Shown: one piece after another, positions 16,362 to 25,448 of the stretch | Numbering within the stretch: the stretch's first letter is position 1 | Layout of the letters: every line of letters begins with the position of its first letter | Assembly: GCA_028869355.1 (NCBI GenBank) | Contig: JAGWSK010000303.1 | Span: 1 to 27,904, forward strand | DNA: 27,904 nucleotides | Source of the DNA: Alphaproteobacteria bacterium | GTDB lineage: Bacteria; Pseudomonadota; Alphaproteobacteria; Micropepsales; Micropepsaceae | Direction: 5' to 3' | Program-made: the position numbers and the translations under genes | The notes under the pieces: model-generated | The model's input: the letters and a program-made list of their open reading frames with translations, nothing else | Databases searched by the model: none | Told to the model about the DNA's origin: nothing

Positions 16362-18809
16362 ATGACCTCGAGGGGCCACCATATCGCCCGAAGCGCGCGT
16401 CTTTCGGCCTGCGCCTTGGTGCTGAACTACAGTATCGGAGGGGCACTGGCTCAAACGCCTGCGCAACCGGCCGCTGCACCCGCGCAACCAGCGCCGGAGG
16501 CGCCCGCGTTGCCAATGAGTGGTCCGGCGCCACCGGGCGAGCAGATGACGCTCGAACAGGCGGCGCCGGTGGTGACGCCGATGCCTGCTCCGCCCGGTCA
16601 GGGAATCGTACGGCGCATTGCTGTTGAGGGAACGCAGCGCATCGAACCGGATAGCGTGCTTTCATATTTGCTGTTGCGTCAGGGTCAGCCCTACGACCCC
16701 GCAGTCGCGGACAGGTCACTGAAGGTGCTGTTCGACACCGGACTGTTCTCGGATGTGCGCATGGACTGGGACGGAATGACACTGACCGTGCGGGTCGTCG
16801 AAAATCCGATTCTGAACCAGGTGGTGTATGAAGGTAACTCGGCGATTTCGGACACCGATCTGAACAAGGAAGTGCAGGTTCGGCCGCGCATGGTGTTCAC
16901 CCGTGCCCGCGTCCAGGCCGATGTGCAGCGCATTATCGAACTCTACCGCCGGTCGGGACGATTTGCCGCAACGGTCGAACCGAAGATCATTCAGCGCCCG
17001 CAGAACCGCGTTGATCTTGTGTTTGAAATCAATGAGGGCCCGACCACCGGAGTTGCCGCCATCAATTTCATCGGCAACCGGATATTTCGCGATTCCGATT
17101 TGCGCGACCAGATCGCAACCACGACCAGTGCGTGGTGGAAGTTCCTCAGCACCAACGACAATTATGATCCCGACCGTCTGACATTCGACCGCGAACAATT
17201 GCGCCGTTTCTATCTCGCGCGCGGTTACGCGGATTTCCGGGTCATTTCGGCGGTCGCCGAGCTGGCGCCGGACCGGCGGAACTTCTACATCACGTTTACG
17301 CTGGATGAGGGCGACCTCTACCACTTCGGCAATGTTCAAATTCAGTCGCAAATCCGCGATCTCAATCCGGACACGCTGCAATCGCTGCTGCTGACCAAAC
17401 AGGGCGATGTGTACAATGCCGATCTGATCGACAAATCAATCGAAGCGCTGACTTTCGCCGCGGGCACCCAGGGTTTCGTTTTCATCGATATCCGGCCGCG
17501 GGTTCAGCGCAACGCAGAGACCAAAACCATTGATCTGTTTTATGAGATCAATGAGGCGCCCCGGGTATATGTCGAGCGGATCAATATTGTCGGCAATACC
17601 CGTACCCGTGATGAAGTGATCCGGCGCGAATTCCGCCTTTCGGAAGGCGACGCCTTCAACCGCGTGCTTGCCGACCGTTCGCGCACACGCATTCGCGCGC
17701 TCGGATTTTTCAAGGATGTCACCATCAAGGAGGATCCGGGCACCACGCCTGACCGGACTGTGCTGACGGTCACGGTGACGGAGCAGCCGACCGGCGAACT
17801 CGCTCTTGGCGCCGGCTATTCGTCTTTCCAGGGACTATTGCTGAATTTCAGCTATACCGAACGCAATCTGTTCGGACGTGGACAATTCATTCGCGCCAAT
17901 ATTTCCGTCGGCACATTCCAGAAGGACTATGATTTCCGGTTCACAGAGCCCTATTTTCTCGGCCGTCCGCTCTCGGCCGGTTTCGTCGCTTACGATATCA
18001 TCACCGACTTCTCACAGTTTTTGGGATATGTCTCGAGCGTCAAAGCCGTCGGACTGCAATTCGGATTTCCGGTTTCGGAATTCGGCCGATTCTCGCCGCA
18101 TTACAATTTCGCCTACACGAATATCTCGCCGACCAACACGACCGCGCAGGCGGTTCTCTTTGCGCAGGGCGCCTACTCGGCATCCTCGATCGGCTACACC
18201 TATACTTACGACACCCGCGACGACCCGGTTAAGCCAACCACCGGCGTGGATTTGTACCTGACCCAGGATGTTGCAGGCCTCGGCGGCGATCTGGATTACC
18301 TGCGCACCACGGCCGGCTTTCAGTATTATCACCCGTTCTTCTTCAATCTCGTCGGCGAGTTTGCGGCCAATGCGGGTTACATCACCGCATATGGCGGCAC
18401 GCAGATTCCGATCAACGAGCGGTTCTTCAAGGGCGGGCCATCGTTCCGCGGCTTCCAGATTGCCGGCGTCGGGCCGCGAGATACCGTTCCGAACGTTTCG
18501 GTCGGAGGGCAGCTCTTCGCGATTGGCACCTACCAGGTGCGTTTGCCGGACATTTTGCCACCGGACTATGGGATCAACCTGTCTGCCTTTACGGATTTCG
18601 GTACCGTAGGCTTGATCCACGGTGAGAACACGACCTGCACCGCATCCACCTGCATCCGCGACAATCTGGCCATGCGCGTGACCGTAGGCCTGGCCGTCAA
18701 CTGGAAATCTCCATTCGGACCTATCGAGATCGATTTAGGCTATCCAATCCTGAAGCAAAGTTATGATAAACCACAAGCGATCTGGTTGAATGCCGGTACG
18801 CAATTCTGA
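16362..18809 (+). CDS. bamA: Outer membrane protein assembly factor BamA
   Basis: This is the central subunit of the BAM complex that folds beta-barrel proteins into the outer membrane. The 815-residue protein has a signal peptide (cleavage likely near ALA-QT, residue 30) and an Ala/Pro-rich linker to about residue 78. Five POTRA domains follow (about 82-480, starting IVRRIAVEGTQRIEPDSV), then a 16-strand barrel ending in Phe (AGTQF). The conserved RGF motif is at 696-698 (FRGFQ). ATG 16362 is preceded by AAGG within a hairpin. Genes for rseP upstream and skp downstream fit its role. Confidence 0.96.
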   Translation: MTSRGHHIARSARLSACALVLNYSIGGALAQTPAQPAAAPAQPAPEAPALPMSGPAPPGEQMTLEQAAPVVTPMPAPPGQGIVRRIAVEGTQRIEPDSVLSYLLLRQGQPYDPAVADRSLKVLFDTGLFSDVRMDWDGMTLTVRVVENPILNQVVYEGNSAISDTDLNKEVQVRPRMVFTRARVQADVQRIIELYRRSGRFAATVEPKIIQRPQNRVDLVFEINEGPTTGVAAINFIGNRIFRDSDLRDQIATTTSAWWKFLSTNDNYDPDRLTFDREQLRRFYLARGYADFRVISAVAELAPDRRNFYITFTLDEGDLYHFGNVQIQSQIRDLNPDTLQSLLLTKQGDVYNADLIDKSIEALTFAAGTQGFVFIDIRPRVQRNAETKTIDLFYEINEAPRVYVERINIVGNTRTRDEVIRREFRLSEGDAFNRVLADRSRTRIRALGFFKDVTIKEDPGTTPDRTVLTVTVTEQPTGELALGAGYSSFQGLLLNFSYTERNLFGRGQFIRANISVGTFQKDYDFRFTEPYFLGRPLSAGFVAYDIITDFSQFLGYVSSVKAVGLQFGFPVSEFGRFSPHYNFAYTNISPTNTTAQAVLFAQGAYSASSIGYTYTYDTRDDPVKPTTGVDLYLTQDVAGLGGDLDYLRTTAGFQYYHPFFFNLVGEFAANAGYITAYGGTQIPINERFFKGGPSFRGFQIAGVGPRDTVPNVSVGGQLFAIGTYQVRLPDILPPDYGINLSAFTDFGTVGLIHGENTTCTASTCIRDNLAMRVTVGLAVNWKSPFGPIEIDLGYPILKQSYDKPQAIWLNAGTQF

Positions 18810-18828
18810 CGCAAGAGGATTTACGCTG

Positions 18829-19572
18829 ATGAAAAGGCTCTCCACGCAGCACCTGACCGCTCTTCTCGCGCTGGCCGGAGTCGGCATCGGATTCGGTTTC
18901 GGGTTGCAGGCGTTTGGTGCGACCCAGGCCGCTCAGCCCCGCGCCGTAATTTCCAATCCCACGGCGACCGTGGCGGCGCCGGCTGCCTCGACTGCCCAAA
19001 ACGGACCTCCTGCACCGCGTATCATCGTGATCGATCGCAACTTCATCCTTCAGCGCTCGACGGCGGGGCAGGATATTCTCAACCAGACACAGAATCTTTC
19101 GAAGTCGGCGGAGACCGAGTTCAAGAATCAGGAAGGCCAGCTTCAGGCCGAAGCCAATAAACTGCAGCAGGATCTCGCCATCGCTGCGCCGGACGTGCGC
19201 GAGCAGAAGGAAAAGGAATTTACCGGCAGGCAGCAGGCGTTTCAGAACAAGGTCGCTCAGCGCCAGGCGGAGATTCAGGCGGGATTCAACAAGGCCGCCC
19301 ATGAGATCGAGATTGCTCTCGAACCCATCCTCAAGACAATTATGGTCGAACGCGGCGCCAATATGGTTTTTGACCGTTCAGCCATTATTCTTTCTACTGT
19401 CGATGTCGATGTCACGCCGGTTGCAGTGCAGCGGCTCAACAAGGCGTTGCCACATGTCAAAGTGGAACTTACGGCTGCGCCTGCGCCGGCCGCTGCTGCA
19501 CCGGGTCCCGCGATTGCTGCCAAAGCTCCTGCAACGCCGCCTGTTTTGCCGGCGATAGCACCCAAGAAATAA
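18829..19572 (+). CDS. skp: Periplasmic chaperone Skp/OmpH
   Basis: The Skp/OmpH family protein has 247 residues from ATG 18829, which has AGAGGA just upstream. It holds unfolded outer-membrane proteins in the periplasm for BamA. After a signal sequence or N-terminal anchor (about 5-35) and an Ala-rich linker there is IIVIDRNFILQRSTAGQDI. Then come long charged, glutamine-rich helices (about 85-170) that would form the coiled-coil arms, and the closing VFDRSAIILSTVDVDVT. A tail of about 40 Ala/Pro residues ends in APKK. It is longer than enteric Skp because of both low-complexity ends. Confidence 0.88.
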   Translation: MKRLSTQHLTALLALAGVGIGFGFGLQAFGATQAAQPRAVISNPTATVAAPAASTAQNGPPAPRIIVIDRNFILQRSTAGQDILNQTQNLSKSAETEFKNQEGQLQAEANKLQQDLAIAAPDVREQKEKEFTGRQQAFQNKVAQRQAEIQAGFNKAAHEIEIALEPILKTIMVERGANMVFDRSAIILSTVDVDVTPVAVQRLNKALPHVKVELTAAPAPAAAAPGPAIAAKAPATPPVLPAIAPKK

Positions 19573-19594
19573 ATCAACTACGGAGTAGAGTGCG

Positions 19595-20614
19595 ATGGCG
19601 GATCCGCGATTCTATGACAATCGCGGCCCGTTCCGTGTTCCGGAAGTCTGCCGCGTAGCGCAGATCGAGGGCGATTGGGCAAGCCAGCCCGACTCAGTTC
19701 ATGATGTTGCGGCCCTGGACTGCGCCGGCCCGCTTCATCTCACTTTTTGCGACCGGCGCCAGGCCACAGGTCCCATTCTCACCAATGCCGGGTGGTGCAT
19801 TACCGGGCCGGGCGGGCGCGGGCAGGGAGCATCCAGCACTGTGTTCCTGCGCGCCAAATCCGCCCAGTCTTCGTTCGCAGCTGTGGCGCGGCTGTTTTAT
19901 CCGGATTGCGAGTCCGCCTTTGCGCCACAGGATGTGCCGGTGCATCCTTCGGCGAAAATCGGCGCCGGAGTCACGCTCGCGCCGGGCGTGGTCATCGGTT
20001 CGAATGCGGAAATCGGAGATGACACGAGAGTGGGTCCCAATGCCACAATCGGCAGGGGCGTGACTGTCGGACGCCGGTGTGAAATTGGCGCGCAAGCCGT
20101 GCTTGGGTTCGCATGTGTGGGCGACGATGTCATTATTCAGCCCGGTGCCGTGATCGGCGCGTCCGGCTTCGGCTTTTCCGCGGGACCACAGGGTCACATC
20201 AAAATTCCGCAGCTCGGCCGGGTGATCCTGCAAGACCGGGTTGAAATTGGCGCCAATTCTACCGTCGACCGTGCAGCCCTGGGCGATACCGTCATTGGCG
20301 AGGGGACCAAAATTGATAATCTCGTCCAGATCGGTCACAACACCCGCATCGGACGTCATTGCGTGATCGCGGGTCAAGTCGGCATATCGGGAAGTGTCAC
20401 ACTTGGCGATTTCGTCGCACTGGGAGGCATGGCCGGAATTGCCGATCACGTAACGATCGGTGATCGCGCGCGCCTGGCGGGTCTGACCGGAGTTGCACAT
20501 GATCTGGAAGGGGGGCGCGACTATGGCGGTATTCCGGCGCGCCCGATCCGGGAATGGCATCGGCAAATGGCATATCTTTCGCGAGTCGCGCGAGGCGATA
20601 TAAAGCGCCGATGA
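19595..20614 (+). CDS. lpxD: UDP-3-O-acyl-glucosamine N-acyltransferase
   Basis: This cytoplasmic acyltransferase adds the second hydroxyacyl chain from ACP in lipid A synthesis. The 339-residue protein has an N-terminal uridine-binding domain (to about 115) and a left-handed beta helix of many hexapeptide repeats (VHPSAKIGAGVTLAPGVVIG onward). The active-site region is NLVQIGHNTRIGRHCVIAGQ. ATG 19595 has GGAGTAGAG upstream. Its stop overlaps the fabZ start by four bases (ATGA). Confidence 0.95.
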   Translation: MADPRFYDNRGPFRVPEVCRVAQIEGDWASQPDSVHDVAALDCAGPLHLTFCDRRQATGPILTNAGWCITGPGGRGQGASSTVFLRAKSAQSSFAAVARLFYPDCESAFAPQDVPVHPSAKIGAGVTLAPGVVIGSNAEIGDDTRVGPNATIGRGVTVGRRCEIGAQAVLGFACVGDDVIIQPGAVIGASGFGFSAGPQGHIKIPQLGRVILQDRVEIGANSTVDRAALGDTVIGEGTKIDNLVQIGHNTRIGRHCVIAGQVGISGSVTLGDFVALGGMAGIADHVTIGDRARLAGLTGVAHDLEGGRDYGGIPARPIREWHRQMAYLSRVARGDIKRR

Positions 20615-21105
20615 TGGAAGCTGCGGCCCAACCTGTCCTTGATATGGAACAGATCAAGCGGCTGCTGCCGCACCGCGCGCCGTTTCTGTTTGTTGAACGC
20701 ATATCCGATATTGTCCCCGGCCAATCGGCCACCGGCTGGAAATCCGTCAGTTTCAATGAACCGCATTTCCTCGGGCATTTTCCCGAGTATGCCGTGATGC
20801 CCGGTGTGTTGATCATTGAATCCATGGCGCAGACGGCCGGCGCTTTTGTGGTGCATATGCTGGGGCTGCAGGATCAGAAGCGGATAGTTTACTTCATGAC
20901 CATTGATAAAGCGCGCTTTCGCCGCCCGGTGCATCCCGGAGACGTGTTGCGCATGCCGGTCAAAGTCATGCGCCACCGCGGGACAGTCTGGCGCTTCGAG
21001 GGAAAAGCCTATGTCAATGATGAGCTTTGCGCCGAAGCCGAGTACAGCGCCATGATTGCCGATCAGGTCATGAAAGCAGACCCGCACGCTTCGACCGAGG
21101 CCTGA
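20611..21105 (+). CDS. fabZ: 3-hydroxyacyl-ACP dehydratase FabZ
   Basis: This 164-residue cytoplasmic hotdog-fold enzyme dehydrates 3-hydroxyacyl-ACP in fatty acid elongation. It competes with LpxA and LpxD for the same hydroxyacyl-ACP pool, which makes its position between them meaningful. The catalytic pair is His 56 in HFLGHFP and Glu 70 in LIIESMAQTAG. ATG 20611 overlaps the lpxD stop; the next codon, also ATG, could serve. It is followed by lpxA after four bases. Confidence 0.96.
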   Translation: MMEAAAQPVLDMEQIKRLLPHRAPFLFVERISDIVPGQSATGWKSVSFNEPHFLGHFPEYAVMPGVLIIESMAQTAGAFVVHMLGLQDQKRIVYFMTIDKARFRRPVHPGDVLRMPVKVMRHRGTVWRFEGKAYVNDELCAEAEYSAMIADQVMKADPHASTEA

Positions 21106-21109
21106 GCGC

Positions 21110-21928
21110 ATGGCCAAGGTTCATCCCGCGGCGATTGTCGATGACGGCGCGCAACTGGATTCCGATATCGAAATTGGGGCCTTTTCCATCATCGGCGCCG
21201 GCGTTTCACTTGCGCGCGGAGTTCGCATCCACTCCCATGTCGTGGTCTCCGGCTCGACTGAGATCGGCGAAGGAACCGTCATTTATCCGCACGCGGTCAT
21301 CGGTGGCGGCCCACAATTTCGCGGTGATCCAGGAACCAGCGCCCGGATCGTAATTGGGGCCGGGAATGTCATTCGCGAGCATGTCACGATCAACGGTGGA
21401 TCGATCAAGGGCGGCGGCCTGACGCGAGTCGGCGATCGCGGTTATTTCATGGCTTATAGCCACATCGGACATGACTGCCATGTTGGCGATGGTGTCACAT
21501 TCGCCAACGGAGTGGAGGTGGGTGGGCATGTCATGATTGAGGACGGAGTGAATATCGGAGGGCTGGCAGCGGTCCATCAATATTCCCATATCGGCCGCAA
21601 TGCGTTCATCGGCGGCGTCACAGGCGTGACGAGCGATGTCATCCCATATGGCATGGTTTGGGGCGACCGCGGGCGGCTGCAAGGATTGAACCTTGTAGGA
21701 TTGAAGCGAAGAGGCGTCCCGCGCGACCGGATTCACGCCTTGCGCGCGGCGTTCCGTTCGATTTTTTCCGGCGAAGGCTCGTTTGCCGAACGGGTGGCGC
21801 GAACTACGGAACGCTGGCCCGACATTCCCGAAATTCTCGAGATCACCCGTTTCATCCAGTCGAAACGCAAGCGTCCCCTTTGCATGCCGGCGCACGAACG
21901 CGGCGATCCTGAAATTGTCGTCAATTGA
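21110..21928 (+). CDS. lpxA: UDP-N-acetylglucosamine O-acyltransferase
   Basis: This is the first enzyme of lipid A synthesis, moving a 3-hydroxyacyl chain from ACP to UDP-GlcNAc in the cytoplasm. The 272-residue protein starts with hexapeptide repeats (VHPAAIVDDGAQLDSDIEIG). The catalytic His is in SHIGHDCHVG (His 121), and the C-terminal helical domain follows NLVGLKRRGVPRDRIHALR. The ATG lies four bases after the fabZ stop. It is followed by lpxI after a single base. Confidence 0.96.
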   Translation: MAKVHPAAIVDDGAQLDSDIEIGAFSIIGAGVSLARGVRIHSHVVVSGSTEIGEGTVIYPHAVIGGGPQFRGDPGTSARIVIGAGNVIREHVTINGGSIKGGGLTRVGDRGYFMAYSHIGHDCHVGDGVTFANGVEVGGHVMIEDGVNIGGLAAVHQYSHIGRNAFIGGVTGVTSDVIPYGMVWGDRGRLQGLNLVGLKRRGVPRDRIHALRAAFRSIFSGEGSFAERVARTTERWPDIPEILEITRFIQSKRKRPLCMPAHERGDPEIVVN

Positions 21929-21929
21929 G

Positions 21930-22790
21930 ATGGTGCCGGCTGATCCTTTGGGCATTATCGCCGGCGCAGGTGAGCTTCCCCTCGCCATTGCGCGAACTCT
22001 GCATGAAGATGGCAGGCCGGTATTTGTGCTCGCGCTGGATGGCATAGCCGACGCCCCGGGGCTGAACGAATTTCCCCATGCCTGGGCATCCCTGGGCGAT
22101 GTGGGAACCGTGGTCCGGCTTCTCAAAGAGGCGGGATGTTCAGAGGTCACACTCGCCGGACGAGTCGCGCGGCCGGACTTTTCAAAACTCAAACTGGATG
22201 GTTTGGGTGCGCAATATATCGCCCGGATCCTGGCCGCCGCTTTCAAGGGCGATGACGCGCTGCTCCGGGCGGTGGTTTCGATGTTCGAAAAGCAGGGCTT
22301 TCGTGTCACGGGAACGAGCGATCTCACACGTGCACTGCTGGCGCCGGCCGGCGTGCTCGGCCTGCTTAAACCGCAATCCGAAGCGCTGACAGACATCCGG
22401 CACGGTTTCAAAGTGGTGCGCGCGCTGGGCGCACTCGATGTCGGTCAGGCTGCTGTGGTTGCCGGCGGATTGGTACTGGCAGTCGAGGCCGCCGAGGGCA
22501 CCGACGCGATGTTGAAGAGGGTTGCCGGATTGCCCGCCACACTGCGCGGAAGCATCACGGCGCGTCGCGGGGTTCTCGTCAAAGCGATGAAGCCGCATCA
22601 GGAACGGCGGGTCGACCTGCCGGTGATCGGTGCACGGACGATAGAGCTTGCCTCCGCCGCTGGACTCGCCGGCGTTGCGTTCCAGCCCGAAGCGGTGCTG
22701 ATCCTGAATCGGCCACGCATCGTCGAACTCGCCAATAATGCGGGCTTATTTGTCTTTGGAATATCCGGGCCGGACGCGGCAGGTGGATAA
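21930..22790 (+). CDS. lpxI: UDP-2,3-diacylglucosamine pyrophosphatase LpxI
   Basis: This 286-residue member of the LpxI family (formerly DUF1009) hydrolyses UDP-2,3-diacylglucosamine to lipid X, replacing LpxH in many alphaproteobacteria. It has the N-terminal LGIIAGAGELPLAIA nucleotide-type fold, TLAGRVARPDFSKLK, and the C-terminal catalytic domain with PQSEALTDI, EGTDAMLKRVA and GVAFQPEAVLILNR. ATG 21930 gives the family N-terminus; an earlier in-frame ATG would overlap lpxA by about 146 bases and is unlikely. It overlaps lpxB by about 8 bases if GTG 22783 is used. Confidence 0.93.
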   Translation: MVPADPLGIIAGAGELPLAIARTLHEDGRPVFVLALDGIADAPGLNEFPHAWASLGDVGTVVRLLKEAGCSEVTLAGRVARPDFSKLKLDGLGAQYIARILAAAFKGDDALLRAVVSMFEKQGFRVTGTSDLTRALLAPAGVLGLLKPQSEALTDIRHGFKVVRALGALDVGQAAVVAGGLVLAVEAAEGTDAMLKRVAGLPATLRGSITARRGVLVKAMKPHQERRVDLPVIGARTIELASAAGLAGVAFQPEAVLILNRPRIVELANNAGLFVFGISGPDAAGG

Positions 22791-23970
22791 GCAACGCAAT
22801 GTAACTGTTATGCTGGTCGCCGGCGAGCCCTCCGGTGACCAGCTCGGTGCCCAGCTTATGGCGGCACTCAAAAGTCTGGATAAAGACGTCACCATCGTCG
22901 GCGCCGGTGGGCCGGCAATGATCGCACAGGGTTTGGAGCCCCTGTTCACGATTGACACCACTTCGGTGATGGGTTTGCGCGAAGTTGTGCCGCGCGTTCC
23001 GGGAATTCTTCGCCGCGTCCGCGAAGCGAGTGATTTCGCCCTGAAGTCACGCCCGGATACTTTGGTAATCATCGACAGTCCGGACTTCACGCACAGAATT
23101 GCGCAACGCCTGAAGCGCTTTGACCGGTCAATCCCGGTCATCAATTATGCTCCACCGCAAGTGTGGGCATCGCGATCATATCGCGCAAAAAGGATGGCGC
23201 GGTATATCGATGCCGTAATCAATTTCTTTCCTTTCGAAAGCGAATTCTTCCGGCGCTACGGAATCCCGGCTTATTGCGCGGGATACCCGGTCGTGGAACG
23301 GGCCAATCGCATCCGCGGCGGCGCAGCGTTCAGGAACTCCCATGGCATCGCGGCCGGCGTGCCGGTTTTGGCTGTGCTGCCGGGCAGCCGCAGAAACGAA
23401 ATCCGTTTTATTCTGCCTGTCTTCCGGCGCGCCGTGGAGATTTTGGCGCGTGAAATTCCCGGATTGGTTTCGGTCATTCCAACCGTCGGGCACGTCGCCG
23501 GACTCGTCAGATCGGTTGCCGCGGACTGGCCTACGCCGGTGCGAGTCATTGAAGACGATGATGAGAGATTTGCCGCGCTGGATGCCGCCGACGCCGGTCT
23601 CGCGGCTTCCGGGACGGTCACCACCGAACTGGCGCTGGCGCGCAAACCGATGGTCGTCGGCTACAAACTCGGTTGGCTGACATACCTGCTCGCACGTCCA
23701 TTCATTCACGTGTCCTCCATTGTTCTGATCAATCTGGTCCTCGAACGTCAGGCAGTTCCGGAATTCATCCAGAGCGCATGCACGCCCGAGGCACTTGCGC
23801 AGGCCGTCAAATCATTGCTGGTCGATCAGCAGGCGCGCGCAAGACAACTGCGCGATCTGGATGAGGCGGTCCGGGCGTTCGGTCTCGGCAGCGAATCACC
23901 GAGTGAGCGCGCGGCGCGCGCGGTTTTGGCGATTGCGCGAAAGCAGGGGCCGGAACTGGTCGCCGACTGA
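22783..23970 (+). CDS. lpxB: Lipid A disaccharide synthase
   Basis: This membrane-associated glycosyltransferase (GT19) joins lipid X to UDP-2,3-diacylglucosamine, the product and substrate of LpxI just upstream. It has about 395 residues, with VAGEPSGDQLGAQLM at the N-terminus, VIIDSPDFTHRIAQRL, NYAPPQVWASR, the nucleotide-binding LPGSRRNEI and ASGTVTTELALARKPMVVGYK. The start is uncertain. GTG 22783 resembles the family N-terminus, ATG 22738 lies deeper inside lpxI, and ATG 22810 would cut into the first strand. The stop codon abuts the stop codon of the convergent J-protein gene. Confidence 0.94.
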   Translation: MDKQRNVTVMLVAGEPSGDQLGAQLMAALKSLDKDVTIVGAGGPAMIAQGLEPLFTIDTTSVMGLREVVPRVPGILRRVREASDFALKSRPDTLVIIDSPDFTHRIAQRLKRFDRSIPVINYAPPQVWASRSYRAKRMARYIDAVINFFPFESEFFRRYGIPAYCAGYPVVERANRIRGGAAFRNSHGIAAGVPVLAVLPGSRRNEIRFILPVFRRAVEILAREIPGLVSVIPTVGHVAGLVRSVAADWPTPVRVIEDDDERFAALDAADAGLAASGTVTTELALARKPMVVGYKLGWLTYLLARPFIHVSSIVLINLVLERQAVPEFIQSACTPEALAQAVKSLLVDQQARARQLRDLDEAVRAFGLGSESPSERAARAVLAIARKQGPELVAD

Positions 23971-24687
23971 TTAAGTCGCGAGCAGCGTGTCGCGCGCCTC
24001 ATTGATTTTGGCGGCGAGATAATCCGAACCACCTTTGTCCGGATGGTTTTGCAGCATCAGCCGCCGATGTGCCGCGCGGATTTCGTCATCTTTGGCGCCC
24101 TCTTGCAAGCCAAGGATCTTGAGCGCTTCATCACGGGACATCGGGCCGTGTGTGCGGTAATCGGATTTGTGCTGATGCGCATCGTTGCGCCAGTCGGGAC
24201 CAATCGCCCGGTCGAGCCAGGCTTCCAGCAGCCGCCCGGATTCCGGGTCATCGGCGCTGGCTTCGAAATACAGGCTGACCAACTCTTCGCGGCTTAACTG
24301 ATCAAGGGATTTGCCCGCATCCGCGCCCTTAAGCACGGTTCCGTTCATTTCGCCGGTATCATGGTTCAGTTCCATCTCGACCCAAACCGCGCGAACCGCA
24401 CTGGTCCCGCCGGATCGCGATTGCCGCCGCGATGATCCGCGCGAGTAATGCGGCCAACCGTGCGGCCAGACGTGACCACCGGTTGCCAGTCCCCAGGCCA
24501 TGCTGCCGAGAAAAAGCGCCGGGCCCATGCGGCCGGTGAACGCGAGAAGTATGGTGAAGGCGCCAAGCCCGGCCGCGCCGGAATAGCGCAAAATCCGGAT
24601 CAGCAGTTTTGCATCGGCATAAGCGAGGCCGCGCAGGATCAGCAGGATCACGCCCAGTGCGGCCACGCCGAGGAGGATCGGTCCCAA
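23971..24687 (-). CDS. Membrane-anchored J-domain protein (Tim14/Pam18-like, TimB type)
   Basis: The protein has 238 residues. Two or three hydrophobic segments occupy the first ~90 residues. A polar middle region (about 95-185) follows, and a C-terminal J domain (about 183-238) contains the HPD motif at 215-217, needed to stimulate Hsp70 ATPase. An N-terminal membrane anchor with a C-terminal J domain is the layout of mitochondrial Tim14/Pam18 and of the alphaproteobacterial TimB proteins described as its relatives. The start is a TTG at 24687, supported by GGAG eight bases upstream, directly after the TAG of the VWA gene, so the pair is probably coupled. It presumably recruits DnaK to the membrane; the substrate is unknown. 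Confidence 0.8.
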   Translation of the reverse strand: MGPILLGVAALGVILLILRGLAYADAKLLIRILRYSGAAGLGAFTILLAFTGRMGPALFLGSMAWGLATGGHVWPHGWPHYSRGSSRRQSRSGGTSAVRAVWVEMELNHDTGEMNGTVLKGADAGKSLDQLSREELVSLYFEASADDPESGRLLEAWLDRAIGPDWRNDAHQHKSDYRTHGPMSRDEALKILGLQEGAKDDEIRAAHRRLMLQNHPDKGGSDYLAAKINEARDTLLAT

Positions 24688-25392
24688 CTATTTATCTCCG
24701 ATCTGGCGCGAAAGCCGCAGCACCTCACCGCCAACCTTGGCGCCGTACTGCTTCAGCGCCAATCCGCCGCCTGTTGCGTAAACCGCCGCCGCGGTCAGAA
24801 GCTCGCGAAGTTGGCGCGCGGCACCACCATCGAACCGGGCGTAAACGCCGTTGGTCAGCCGGGCGATTTGCTGGAACGTGTTTGCGGCGGCGGGATCAAG
24901 GCCTTCGTGGAACATGAAGGCGCGAATGCCGAGCAGCGCCAATTTGGCCGCTTCATTGGTGGCAACGTCAGGACTCTCTTCAAAGCAATCGCCGATGTAA
25001 ACCAGCGTGCTGATTTTCGCGCGCCGCGCTTCGTCATTCGCGTGGCTGAGCACGCGGCACAGTTGGGTTCCACCGCTCAGGCATGTGACTTCCTGCATGC
25101 GCCTGCCGAGAACCGACGGAGAAGTCGTCCATTCGCTCGCGCGAAACTCCCCGAAGCCGCGGAAATAGACGAGTTGCACGCCCAGGCCGCCGATTCCTTC
25201 GGCGACGGAGAACATATCGGTTTGGATATTGGCGGCGCGATCCCAAGTCGCCTGACGGCTCATTGTCGCGTCAATCGCGAAGATCAGCCGGCCCTTGACC
25301 TGACGCAGTGCAGGGACGCGCGCAGCTTTGGACAGAAACGCGTCCACCTCGCGCGAGGAGGAACGTCCGGCTGGCAAATTGACTTTGGCCAT
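24688..25392 (-). CDS. VWA-domain protein of unknown function
   Basis: The protein has 234 residues from ATG 25392, chosen because GGAG lies six bases upstream; an in-frame TTG at 25410 has nothing similar. The von Willebrand A fold is shown by RLIFAIDATMS, a DxTxS version of the metal-site motif. GGTQLCRVL supplies the Thr and VYIGDCFEES the Asp, so the metal site looks complete. There is no signal peptide and no clear membrane segment. Its stop is directly followed by the start of the J-domain gene, so the two likely act together, for example as a scaffold and a DnaK recruiter. That is inference; I know no assigned function. Confidence 0.75.
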   Translation of the reverse strand: MAKVNLPAGRSSSREVDAFLSKAARVPALRQVKGRLIFAIDATMSRQATWDRAANIQTDMFSVAEGIGGLGVQLVYFRGFGEFRASEWTTSPSVLGRRMQEVTCLSGGTQLCRVLSHANDEARRAKISTLVYIGDCFEESPDVATNEAAKLALLGIRAFMFHEGLDPAAANTFQQIARLTNGVYARFDGGAARQLRELLTAAAVYATGGGLALKQYGAKVGGEVLRLSRQIGDK

Positions 25393-25448
25393 CGCGATCT
25401 CCAGCGCCAATTTTACCCGCGGGCGGGGCGTTGCGCATCAGGAATGCT

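Noticed and set aside
21206..22411. A 401-codon open frame antisense to lpxA and lpxI
   Set aside because: It crosses two well-supported genes, has biased composition and no motif, and is best explained as a shadow.
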